DNA of 19,122 bases from DASPJL01 sp035628645 (lineage in GTDB: Bacteria > Bacteroidota > Bacteroidia > Cytophagales > Cyclobacteriaceae): assembly GCA_035628645.1 (NCBI GenBank), contig DASPJL010000031.1:1-19122 (forward strand), given 5' to 3'. The notes under the pieces were generated by a model. That model was not told where the DNA came from, ran no database searches, and saw only the letters and a program-made list of their open reading frames with translations. Below are positions 1-7,977 of the stretch, one piece after another. The position numbers were made by a program, and so were the translations under genes. How positions within the stretch are numbered: position 1 is the stretch's first letter; the number at the start of each line of letters is the position of its first letter.

Positions 1-441
1 ATCGATTTTGTAATCGTCGAAGTATTCCTGCAGCCTTTCATTTATATTCTCAAAAAACTCCATTGTTTCTCCTAGCCTCACGCGTGATCCTGCCCTGGAT
101 TTTCCTTTGGTCTTTAAATATTTTATCTGGCTTGTCCCTTGCTTTTTCCGCACCATATACGACCGGAAAACCTTATGGTCAAGATTAACACCATCCTCGA
201 AATAGCCCATAGCGCAGCTTCCGGACTGTACCAATAAAATGATATAGTTTACCTGGGTGTTTTCCTGATTTTGGTCGGGCGGAGGAACTACAATAGGCAA
301 CCTGAAAGAAATCTGCTCATTTCCCTCTTTATCCAAAATTGCCAGCTTGTGTTTTTCATAATCATAAACAGTAGAAAAGGTGCAATCCTTAATATGCCTG
401 AGCAACTGAATGGATGTATTTCTGGATAAATAACGGTTCAT
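1..441 (-). CDS. VLRF1-domain (Vms1/ANKZF1-like) peptidyl-tRNA release factor, 3' part missing
   Basis: The minus frame is open from the ATG at 441-439 to the left edge: 147 codons with no stop, so the gene continues outside the window. Residues about 65-140 match the VLRF1 fold. A hydrophobic strand followed by QSGSCAMGYF leads into the block HKVFRSYMVRKKQGTSQ, then a K/S-A-G-x-x-x-R segment and an amphipathic helix. Q105 in the GTSQ motif corresponds to the catalytic glutamine of the GSQ loop of eukaryotic Vms1/ANKZF1, which releases stalled nascent chains from tRNA during ribosome quality control. In bacteria a peptidyl-tRNA release or rescue role is inferred. The frame extends upstream of the chosen ATG for 21 codons to a TGA without another ATG, and an ATG lies just beyond that TGA, so the true start is uncertain. 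It lies on the same strand as the downstream-numbered esterase gene, 161 bp away. Confidence 0.72.
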   Translation of the reverse strand, partial: MNRYLSRNTSIQLLRHIKDCTFSTVYDYEKHKLAILDKEGNEQISFRLPIVVPPPDQNQENTQVNYIILLVQSGSCAMGYFEDGVNLDHKVFRSYMVRKKQGTSQIKYLKTKGKSRAGSRVRLGETMEFFENINERLQEYFDDYKID

Positions 442-481
442 AAATTCTGGTGCAAGGACATATTGCAGGGCCGCAAAAGTA

Positions 482-515
482 ATGAAACCATCATGAAAAT
501 TTCAGATGGTTTCAT
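482..515. other. 34-bp near-perfect hairpin/cruciform
   Basis: ATGAAACCATC (482-492) is the exact reverse complement of GATGGTTTCAT (505-515). The 12-base loop contains a second inner pairing, TGAAA with TTTCA. It lies between the esterase stop (603) and the release-factor start (441). On the minus strand it could end esterase transcription, although only a broken T run follows, or it could sit in the leader of the release-factor gene. Its function is not known. Confidence 0.6.
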
Positions 516-602
516 ACATAGCTTTAAAATTAAACAATTCACAAATGAAAGTGATGAGAACTGCCGGAAGCGGGAAAAATGGAAATATCAAAAGAATTAC
601 TC

Positions 603-1523
603 CTAAAGCAATCCTTTTGCTTTTAACCAGGTCCTGCAAGCTTGTGGCCAGCCTGATTCGCTGCTTTGAGGATTTCTTCCCAGCCCATAACCATGTCCGC
701 CTTTTTCATAAATATGGGCTTCGGCGCTTACACCATTTTTTATTAATCCTTCATAATACTTGAGACTATTTTGCACCGGAACAACCTTATCATCTGAAGA
801 ATGAACAAGAAACGTGGCTGGCGTTTCGGGAGTAATCTGTAATTCATTGGAAAAACGTTTGACCTGTTCGTCCGCTGGGTTTTCTCCTATCAGGTTATTC
901 CTCGAACCCATATGGGTAAGGCCCTTTGCAAAAGTGATAACCGGGTATATCAGGATAGAAAAATCAGGTCTGGCACTGATATCGTCCGACGAATAAACTT
1001 TTTCCTTGTAGTGTGTCGACAAGGTAGATGCAAGGTGGCCTCCGGCCGAAAATCCCATTACCCCGATTTTGTCCTTTTTAATTCCCCATGCATCTGCATT
1101 CCTTCTTATGATCCTCATGGCCTCTTGTGCATCCTGAAGCGGACCGATGGTTTTATCCTGCATAATTTTATCTGAAGGGAGCCTGTATTTTAATACAATG
1201 GCAGCTATTCCCTGTTCGTTTAGCCATTTTGCCACTTCAAATCCTTCATGCTCTATACAAACACCACTATATCCTCCGCCAGGACAGATTAAAACAGCCG
1301 TTCCGTTCGCTTTTTCTTTAGCAGGCAGAAATATACTTATTTCAGGGTTCGTGATTTTAGAGATGCAGCCTCTGTTATTTGCGTTTTCTTCCTTATAATT
1401 TTCAGATTTTATTTCACCGGGAATACCCTTGGGCCATAATTCCATTTTTTTTGTTTGAGCTTTTCCCTGGAAAAACACGGATAACAAGATTAGCGCGAAT
1501 AAAAAAGTAATAGTATTCTTCAT
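603..1523 (-). CDS. secreted alpha/beta-hydrolase, esterase-like (acetylxylan esterase / BD-FAE type)
   Basis: The protein has 306 residues from the ATG at 1523, chosen because it starts a clear signal peptide (MKNTITFLFALILLSVFFQG, cleaved near KAQ). The longer frame from 1589 only adds 22 residues without signal-like character. The core is an alpha/beta-hydrolase of the small-esterase group. It has an oxyanion-hole stretch CPGGGYSG, the nucleophile S159 in GFSAGG, the acid D244/D245 in HSSDDKVVP, and H277 in GGHGYGLG. Families with this layout deacetylate or deferuloylate plant glycans and are often annotated acetylxylan esterase. The substrate cannot be fixed from sequence. No glycan enzyme is adjacent, although the GH16 locus lies 6 kb away. 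There is no Shine-Dalgarno, which is usual for Bacteroidota. Confidence 0.85.
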   Translation of the reverse strand: MKNTITFLFALILLSVFFQGKAQTKKMELWPKGIPGEIKSENYKEENANNRGCISKITNPEISIFLPAKEKANGTAVLICPGGGYSGVCIEHEGFEVAKWLNEQGIAAIVLKYRLPSDKIMQDKTIGPLQDAQEAMRIIRRNADAWGIKKDKIGVMGFSAGGHLASTLSTHYKEKVYSSDDISARPDFSILIYPVITFAKGLTHMGSRNNLIGENPADEQVKRFSNELQITPETPATFLVHSSDDKVVPVQNSLKYYEGLIKNGVSAEAHIYEKGGHGYGLGRNPQSSESGWPQACRTWLKAKGLL

Positions 1524-1657
1524 AGCAATAATTGTTTTTATTAATCCTGAGGCTATTCGGAATTTTCTATATTCTGATGGCTCATTCATAATCCCAGTTT
1601 AGTTTTAATAATTTGTTATTTAATATTTGCAAGGTAAAAGCATGTATTTCTAATATA

Positions 1658-1676
1658 CAAACTTATTCCAAAGTTA
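1658..1676 (-). promoter_or_regulatory. candidate Bacteroidota -7 elements upstream of the esterase gene
   Basis: On the minus strand two octamers fit the Bacteroidota -7 consensus TAnnTTTG: TAACTTTG (1676-1669) and TAAGTTTG (1665-1658). They lie about 135-150 bases upstream of the preferred esterase start. No convincing TTTG -33 box sits at the expected distance, so this is weak. Confidence 0.25.
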
Positions 1677-1710
1677 TATTTGCCTAAGTCTAAATTCCGT
1701 GAAGCCGTTA

Positions 1711-1741
1711 TGATGTGATAATTAGTTGATGTGTTGATGTG
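1711..1741. repeat. short degenerate repeat of TGATGTG
   Basis: TGATGTG occurs at 1711-1717, 1727-1733 and 1735-1741, with related ATAATTAG/CTAATTG fragments around it. Such short T-G-A-T-G-rich intergenic repeats are common in Cytophagales genomes. No coding content is seen in the 1590-1858 gap. Confidence 0.5.
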
Positions 1742-1858
1742 CTAATTGAAAAAAGCAACACAAAAATTTATGATAATGAATGATTTAAAGAATAAAAGTA
1801 AGAAGTTTCAAGTGAACTTCCTCACACCTCGAACCTCATATTTCAAACCTATTCACAA

Positions 1859-2425
1859 ATGACAACTTCTGTGAGCATTGAACTTGCCAGAACCGATGAA
1901 GATTTGGAGCAAATCCTGAATTTGCAAAAGATAAATCATGTTGAGAATTTGACGTCCCTGGAAAAGGAAGTCAATGGTTTTGTTACGGTCAAACATGATA
2001 TTGAACTATTGACAAAGATGAACAATACAGCCCCTCAGATTATTGCAAAAGAGAACGATACAGTGGTAGGATATGCTCTGGTGATGTTTGAGGAATTCGG
2101 TGAAATGATTCCAGTGTTAACTCCAATGTTTGATATGATTAACCAATTGAATTACAATGGCAAACCACTTGCTACTTACAGTTATTATGTAATGGGACAA
2201 ATATGCATCTCAGAAGCATTTCGCGGGCAGGGGATTTTTGAAAAATTGTATTTAAAACACAAAGAAATTTATTCCGGCAAGTTTGAGTTTTGTTTAACAG
2301 AAGTATCAGTAAGAAATACGCGTTCAATGAAAGCCCATGAAAAAATGGGATTTCGTACTATTCATACCTTCAGGGATAAAACAGACGAATGGAATATTTT
2401 ACTATGGGACTGGCAAACCAGATGA
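1859..2425 (+). CDS. GNAT-family N-acetyltransferase
   Basis: This is a 188-residue protein of normal GNAT length. It shows the acetyl-CoA binding motif A in a strand-then-helix setting: YVMGQICISEAFRGQGIF, with R122-G-Q-G125 forming the pyrophosphate loop. The usual final G/A of the Q/RxxGxG/A signature is replaced by I-F. Motif B follows as EVSVRNTRSMKAHEKMGF, with the N-x-x-S-x-x-x-x-E-K-x-G-F pattern. GNAT enzymes move an acetyl group from acetyl-CoA to an amine; the acceptor here is unknown. The gene stands alone, with no same-operon partner within 250 bp on either side and no strong ribosome binding site. Confidence 0.85.
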   Translation: MTTSVSIELARTDEDLEQILNLQKINHVENLTSLEKEVNGFVTVKHDIELLTKMNNTAPQIIAKENDTVVGYALVMFEEFGEMIPVLTPMFDMINQLNYNGKPLATYSYYVMGQICISEAFRGQGIFEKLYLKHKEIYSGKFEFCLTEVSVRNTRSMKAHEKMGFRTIHTFRDKTDEWNILLWDWQTR

Positions 2426-2712
2426 AAACTTGAATTTATAATTTATGAAATGAACATAAACAGAAGCATACTCAAAGGAGGATGAATATTATGCGAATTC
2501 CATGTGGCAATTAAAAACAAATTATATATACATGAAAATAAACAGGGTGCAGCGGGAAATTGAAATGGGTAATTGTGTTAACCGTTAGATGAAATTAGCT
2601 CCAGCTTTTCGATCTGGATTGAAAGTTTGCCTTTGTTTTTTTACCTTAGTCCCACAGCCAGGGAAGGACTTCACTAAAGAGGTGTTGGATTTTATCACAA
2701 AACAAATAAGAA

Positions 2713-3402
2713 ATGGATTTGTACAGCCAGAAAGCTAAAAGCATCCCCCAGAAAACAGTAATTATAACGCTTGAATTAATATTGCTTTGGATCTCTTATT
2801 GGATAATGTTTCAAAATGGGGGAGAGATAATCCTGAGTTGGTTTGGAATGAAAGACGCAGCCGGATTGATAGAAAGAAGGTGGATTGTTTTTGCTTTTTC
2901 AATAATTGTGTTTATCCGGCTGGGTTTTATGATGATCTACCTGCTAAAGCGAAAGATTCCTTGGGAAGAAAGCCTAAGTGTTCCGATGGCGTTTGCCCTT
3001 TATTATATAGGTTTTGCCTTGCTTGTATTGCCCACAAACAAACCATTGGATTTTATTGATTATTTAGGCATCCTGCTTTTTGCCTTTGGTTCCTTTATTA
3101 ATTCTTATTCCGAGCTGCAAAGGCATTTTTGGAAAAAGCACCCGGAGAACAAGGGAAAATTATATACTGAAGGATGGTTTAAATATTCCATGCACATCAA
3201 TTATTTTGGTGACCTGCTTTGGGTAACGGCCTATGCAATTATTACCCGAAATTGGTATTCCGCGCTTATTCCCATATTTCTCTTTTGCCTTTTTGCCTTT
3301 TATAATATCCCTATGCTGGATAAATACCTGGCAGGAAAATACGGGAAGCAGTTTGAGGAATACAAACAAAAGACCAGGAAGTTTCTTCCCTTTGTTTATT
3401 GA
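2713..3402 (+). CDS. isoprenylcysteine O-methyltransferase-like (ICMT/DUF1295) integral membrane protein
   Basis: This 229-residue protein has about six hydrophobic segments (near residues 15-35, 55-77, 90-110, 115-135, 165-180 and 185-200). Its C-terminal half carries the pattern shared by bacterial ICMT-like and steroid-5-alpha-reductase-like proteins. This includes GKLYTEGWFKYSMHINYFGD (residues about 148-167), then Y-L-A-x-K-Y-G-x-x-F-x-x-Y and a terminal R-K-F-L-P motif. Relatives use S-adenosylmethionine or a reduced cofactor on lipid-like substrates within the membrane; the substrate here is not predictable. It is convergent with the hybrid sensor gene, separated by only 35 bp, with no clear terminator between them. 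Confidence 0.75.
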   Translation: MDLYSQKAKSIPQKTVIITLELILLWISYWIMFQNGGEIILSWFGMKDAAGLIERRWIVFAFSIIVFIRLGFMMIYLLKRKIPWEESLSVPMAFALYYIGFALLVLPTNKPLDFIDYLGILLFAFGSFINSYSELQRHFWKKHPENKGKLYTEGWFKYSMHINYFGDLLWVTAYAIITRNWYSALIPIFLFCLFAFYNIPMLDKYLAGKYGKQFEEYKQKTRKFLPFVY

Positions 3403-3437
3403 AGGAAGCTTAGTTTAATACAACTTCTGTGTCTTAT

Positions 3438-6400
3438 TTAATTTCTGTGTTTTTGTTTTAGATAGGCAATATAATCCCTTGGAGGCATTCCATATTGTTT
3501 GATAAAGCTTTTTGAAAAGTAAGAGGGCGTGCTGAACCCAACTTCATAAGCTACCTGGTTTATGTTCATTCTTCCTTCCAGCAATAATTTCAATCCTTTT
3601 TTTATACGTATTGTTTTGATAAAGTCATGCACGCCTTGACCAGTCAGTGATTTAAATTTAGCGTAAAGCAACGTTCTGCTTAAAGCAGTAAACTGGCAAA
3701 CTTTTTTATGGTCAAGAAGAGGGTCTGATAAATTCTGTTCAATAAACTCAACCACTTTATTTAAGAACTCTTCATCCAACTTGTTTATCCCCAGGTCCTC
3801 TGGAATTCCATAGTCCGACTGCGCTACCCTTTTTCTGATCTTCTCCTGATTATTCAAAGTATTTAAAATAACCTGAAAGAGTATTTGCTGCTGAATGGGT
3901 TTGGTAAGGTAAACATCCGCTCCTGCCTGGTATCCTGAAAGTTGATCCTCTTCATTTTTCTGGCTGGTAAGGAGGATTACTGGAATGTGCGAGGTGTCGA
4001 CACTGCCTTTTATTTTTTCACAAAACTGAAGACCATCCATTTCAGGCATGATCATATCTGAAATAATGACTTCCGGTTGGAATTCCCTTGCCGCTTTTAT
4101 TCCTTCAATGCCATTTCCTGCTTCTGATATTTCAAAAACCTCCGATAGTAATAATTTAAGGAAAGCCCTGATTTCCTTGTTGTCATCCACAATCAGGACA
4201 TGTCTGCCTTTTACTTTTGAGATTTGCTCCGCAGATAGTTGCGTTACAGAAACCAGATTGTCAGGAGTATGATTAGTCGTAATTAAAGTTAAATCATCGG
4301 TGCCGGATGTTGAAGTGTTATTGGCTTTAGGCAATTGGATCGTAAATGAAGATCCTTTTCCTGATTTACTTGAAACACTTAACGTTCCTTTATTCAGTTC
4401 AATGAATTCTTTCGAAATAATAAGCCCCAGACCCGTTCCATCCTCGCCTTCGGTACCTTTTGAAAAGTTTTGCTTCTCGATTTTAAAGAGGTTTTCCAAC
4501 TGCACCTCCGTCATTCCTATTCCTGAATCTCTGATTATAATGTTTACTCCGCTTTCAGTCTCAGCGGATTCTACCACTACTTCACCAAAAGGAGGAGTAA
4601 ATTTTATGCTGTTGCTTAGGATATTTCTAAATACAGTATCCACCATTTGCTGATCCGCGAAAATAGCGAGGCGCTCATCCACCTTCATCCTGAATCCAAT
4701 ATCCTTGCTTCTCATTTGCTGTTCCATTAAGGAAAAGTTTTGAAGGATCATTTGGTAAACATTTATTTTGGCAGGATTGCAGGGAATGTTTTTCGTTTGA
4801 GTCCTGGCCCAGTCCAGTAAATTAATCAGGAGATTATATACCGCGTTGGAGGATTTGTTAATGTTATTGACGTGGTTATAGACTTCTTCCTTATTCAGCT
4901 TTTCCAGTTTCCTCATCAGAAGATCCGATATCCCCGAAAGCGCCGCGACAGGATTCTTGAGATCATGCGCCAGGATAGAAAAGAACTTGTCTTTCGTCTG
5001 GTTGATGCTGGCCAATTCCGTGACGGTCTTTTCCAGTTCTTCGTTTTGATGAACAATGTGGTCCTGCTGATTCAGGATTTTATCCGATTGTCTTTTTATT
5101 TCCCTGTTAAATTCTTCCAGCGTTTCGTTTTGCAGCTTTATTTCCTCATTTCGTTCATGCAAAGAAAAGTTAGCGTCTGAAAGCTCATGGGTTCTTTTGG
5201 TGACCTCTTTTTCAAGGAGGATATTTTGTCTTCGGATCGCCGCCAGCCTTGAGTAGAAAGCTATAAGCAGTAATCCTGCCACCGCGAGCACCGCAAGGAG
5301 CTTAAACCACCAGGTTTTCCAAAATGGCGGGGATATTGTTATTTTCATTTCAGCCCTCTTTTCCGACCAGGTTCCGTTATTTGTAAGACCTTTTACCTTT
5401 AATGTATAGATGCCTGGGTCAAGATTTGTATAGGTCACCGTATTTCTGGTACCGATGTCACGCCAATGGTCATCAAAACCTTCCAGGATATAGGAGTAAC
5501 GCTTTTTTTCTGGTGTTGTAAAATTCAAGGTGGCAAACTCAAATGAAATAACGGACTGCTTATAGGTTAAATTAATTTCACGCGTATCTGTAATGTTTTC
5601 CTGGAGAGGGGAAACGTCCATTGCTCCCTGAGTGATAGGAACTTGCTTATTGAAGATTTCGAAATTGGTAAATACAATTGGCGGATCGAAGTCAAGTCCC
5701 TTTATACTGTCCGGCCAAAATTCATTAAAGCCATTCCGTCCTCCAAAATACATCCGTCCGTCTTTACTGAGGCAGGATGACTTAAATTCATTCGCTTGTA
5801 AACCATCCGAAGTACTATAATTTTTGAAAATATTGTTTTTAGGATCAAATTGACTGAGGCCCTTACTTGTACTAATCCAGAGATTGCCTTTAGCATCCTG
5901 TAAAGTTCCGGTAATAACATCATTGGGAAGTCCATCCTTCACAAAGAATTTGGTGATTTTATTTGTTCGGGGATTAAGCTTATTTAATCCGAAATTAGTA
6001 CTTAGCCATATAAATCCGTCTTTGTCCTCCAGGATACAGCCGACATAATTGTTGCTCAATCCATATTCCGAATCCTCCTGGGTATAGGATATGAATTTGT
6101 TGTTTTCCTCATCGAATAAATTCAATCCACTGCCATCCGTTCCAATCCAGATCCGGCCATTTTTATCTTCAAATATTGTAAGTAAAAAATTACTGCTGAT
6201 GCTTCCTTTGTCTTTTTCATCATGCGAATACTTTAAGAAGGAATCCTCTTCAGGAAAATAAAGATTCAATCCACCTCCATAGGTGGCAACCCAAATTCTG
6301 TTTTTGCTGTCCTTAAAAACGCGGAATGCAAAATCGTTGCTCAGACTGGCCGAATCTTTCGGATCATGTCTATAGTGTTTGTACTTTTTTTGAATCGGGT

Positions 6401-7739
6401 TGAAAACAGATATTCCCTGCCCCCATGTACCTACCCATAAATTATTCAGGCTATCCTCGCAGACCGTCAACACATTATCACCACATATGCTTTGAGCGTT
6501 ATCTTTCTCATGCCTGAAATGAGTAAAGGATTTTTTCTTTTTATCAAAAAGATTCAATCCGCCTCCATCTGTTCCTATCCATATATTTTCTCTGGAGTCT
6601 TCATAAATACAGGCGACAATATTATTACTCAGGCTATTTAAATTTTGCTGATGCCGATAATGATTGAATTTTGTCCCATCAACATTTATCCTGTTGATTC
6701 CTCCGTCTGAGGTGCCAAACCATAAGTTGCCCTTTGTATCCTTAAGTATTGAAGTGATGGTATTGCTGCTGATACTTGTCTGGTCATCGTTGAGGCTGCG
6801 GTAATAGGAGAAATCCATTTTTTCCGGATCAAATGAAATCACACCCGAGTTTTCAGTACCAATCCAATAGTTGCCTGTGTTGTCCTCTGCTATGGATAGT
6901 AAAACACTGTAATTTTTTGATTTATCGCCATTACCCTCTTTAAAATGAATCCGGGTAAACGTGCCCTTCCTTTTATCGAAAAGATTCAATCCGCCGCCAT
7001 AGGTACCGATCCAGAGATTCCCTGTGTCATCCTCATGGATAAACTGAACATTGTTATGAGAAAGCGTGGTATTATCGTACGGATCATGCTGAAATCCTTT
7101 AAAGGTCTCGGTTTTTTTGTCAAAAAGGTTTAATCCGCCGTTTCGGGTACCTATCCAAAGATTGTGATCCTTATCCTCAAAAAGACAAGTTATGCCATTA
7201 TCACCTATGCTGTTTGGATCATTCTTGTCATTAACAAAATGAATAAAGGAACCGCTTGTTTTGTCAAAAAGATCAAGTCCTTCATTTCCTGTGCCTATCC
7301 ATAGATTTCCGTCCCGGTCATAATAGAGGCATTTTATGTCTTCGCTCGCCAGGGATCTAGGATTGTTGGGATTATTTCTATAATGCGTAAATCTTTCCTT
7401 TTTCGGGTCAAAACGATTAAGTCCTCCCTGCCATGTAGCTATCCATATATTTCCGGCGGCATCTTCCAGAAGGGATTTTATGTCATTAGAACTCAGACTG
7501 TTTTTGTCCTCGAGACTTTTTTTATAGACTGTAAACCTGTAGCCATCATATTTATTTAATCCATCCTTTGTCCCAAACCACATGAATCCTTTTCTATCCT
7601 GCAGGAGGCTGGATACATTACTTTGGGAAAGCCCTTCATCAATACCCAGTTTTTCAAATTTCACATTTTGGGTTTGGGAAAACGAGTAGAAATTGAATTG
7701 AAGAAGGATAACTAGTAAGAATAGATACAGCTTTGCCAT
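3438..7739 (-). CDS. hybrid two-component system sensor/regulator (reg_prop, Y_Y_Y, histidine kinase, receiver, AraC HTH)
   Basis: The protein has 1433 residues, the usual HTCS size. After a signal peptide (MAKLYLFLLVILLQFNFYSF) come 14 repeats of the W-[IFV]-[GAS]-T type, from WFGT near residue 55 to a degenerate YFGG near 675, enough for two seven-bladed propellers. A Y_Y_Y domain (about 735-800), a membrane helix (about 805-828) and a coiled coil (about 840-910) follow. The kinase has H925 in AHDLKNP, an N box near 1043 (N-x-x-x-N-S-I-K-F), D-S-G-I-G-M and GTGLGL near 1103. The receiver has VDDN and the phospho-acceptor D1228 in SDMIMPEMDG, plus T and K in LLTS and TKP. A two-helix AraC domain closes at about 1310-1430. 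Members sense oligosaccharides in the periplasm and activate nearby glycan genes. The divergent GH16 pair is the obvious target (inference). Confidence 0.95.
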   Translation of the reverse strand: MAKLYLFLLVILLQFNFYSFSQTQNVKFEKLGIDEGLSQSNVSSLLQDRKGFMWFGTKDGLNKYDGYRFTVYKKSLEDKNSLSSNDIKSLLEDAAGNIWIATWQGGLNRFDPKKERFTHYRNNPNNPRSLASEDIKCLYYDRDGNLWIGTGNEGLDLFDKTSGSFIHFVNDKNDPNSIGDNGITCLFEDKDHNLWIGTRNGGLNLFDKKTETFKGFQHDPYDNTTLSHNNVQFIHEDDTGNLWIGTYGGGLNLFDKRKGTFTRIHFKEGNGDKSKNYSVLLSIAEDNTGNYWIGTENSGVISFDPEKMDFSYYRSLNDDQTSISSNTITSILKDTKGNLWFGTSDGGINRINVDGTKFNHYRHQQNLNSLSNNIVACIYEDSRENIWIGTDGGGLNLFDKKKKSFTHFRHEKDNAQSICGDNVLTVCEDSLNNLWVGTWGQGISVFNPIQKKYKHYRHDPKDSASLSNDFAFRVFKDSKNRIWVATYGGGLNLYFPEEDSFLKYSHDEKDKGSISSNFLLTIFEDKNGRIWIGTDGSGLNLFDEENNKFISYTQEDSEYGLSNNYVGCILEDKDGFIWLSTNFGLNKLNPRTNKITKFFVKDGLPNDVITGTLQDAKGNLWISTSKGLSQFDPKNNIFKNYSTSDGLQANEFKSSCLSKDGRMYFGGRNGFNEFWPDSIKGLDFDPPIVFTNFEIFNKQVPITQGAMDVSPLQENITDTREINLTYKQSVISFEFATLNFTTPEKKRYSYILEGFDDHWRDIGTRNTVTYTNLDPGIYTLKVKGLTNNGTWSEKRAEMKITISPPFWKTWWFKLLAVLAVAGLLLIAFYSRLAAIRRQNILLEKEVTKRTHELSDANFSLHERNEEIKLQNETLEEFNREIKRQSDKILNQQDHIVHQNEELEKTVTELASINQTKDKFFSILAHDLKNPVAALSGISDLLMRKLEKLNKEEVYNHVNNINKSSNAVYNLLINLLDWARTQTKNIPCNPAKINVYQMILQNFSLMEQQMRSKDIGFRMKVDERLAIFADQQMVDTVFRNILSNSIKFTPPFGEVVVESAETESGVNIIIRDSGIGMTEVQLENLFKIEKQNFSKGTEGEDGTGLGLIISKEFIELNKGTLSVSSKSGKGSSFTIQLPKANNTSTSGTDDLTLITTNHTPDNLVSVTQLSAEQISKVKGRHVLIVDDNKEIRAFLKLLLSEVFEISEAGNGIEGIKAAREFQPEVIISDMIMPEMDGLQFCEKIKGSVDTSHIPVILLTSQKNEEDQLSGYQAGADVYLTKPIQQQILFQVILNTLNNQEKIRKRVAQSDYGIPEDLGINKLDEEFLNKVVEFIEQNLSDPLLDHKKVCQFTALSRTLLYAKFKSLTGQGVHDFIKTIRIKKGLKLLLEGRMNINQVAYEVGFSTPSYFSKSFIKQYGMPPRDYIAYLKQKHRN

Positions 7740-7977
7740 AGATTAATTTAAAGTTCAGCCATTCAAGATAATCAAGTTACAATCTTTTAATAAAAGATGT
7801 AATGCCGTTAAAAAAATAAAATACTGCAACAATATCTCTTGTTTTTCAATTAATTAATAGTTCTGATTGAAAATGCTTTGTACAGGTTTACCTATATTCG
7901 GGACTATTGGAACGTGTTTTAGGACGCTTTACGGGTAATTTCACCATACAAATTTTATTAACCCAAAATTTACAAGT
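7740..7977. promoter_or_regulatory. divergent intergenic region between the HTCS gene and the GH16 unit
   Basis: This 238-bp AT-rich spacer separates two divergently transcribed units, so it must hold the promoters of both and probably the AraC-type binding site of the HTCS. No perfect TAnnTTTG -7 box was found for either side; TATATTCG near 7893 differs at one position. No clear direct repeat typical of an operator was recognised. Confidence 0.45.

Noticed and set aside
2475..2512. AAAGGAGGATGA ribosome-binding-like sequence followed by ATG near 2481
   Set aside because: The frame is only about ten codons long and nothing else supports a peptide; the 2426-2712 gap shows no other gene.
3403..3437. 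Terminator between the ICMT-like gene and the HTCS gene
   Set aside because: The 35-bp convergent gap has T-rich stretches and a TTCTGTGT direct repeat nearby but no stem that would support a terminator call.
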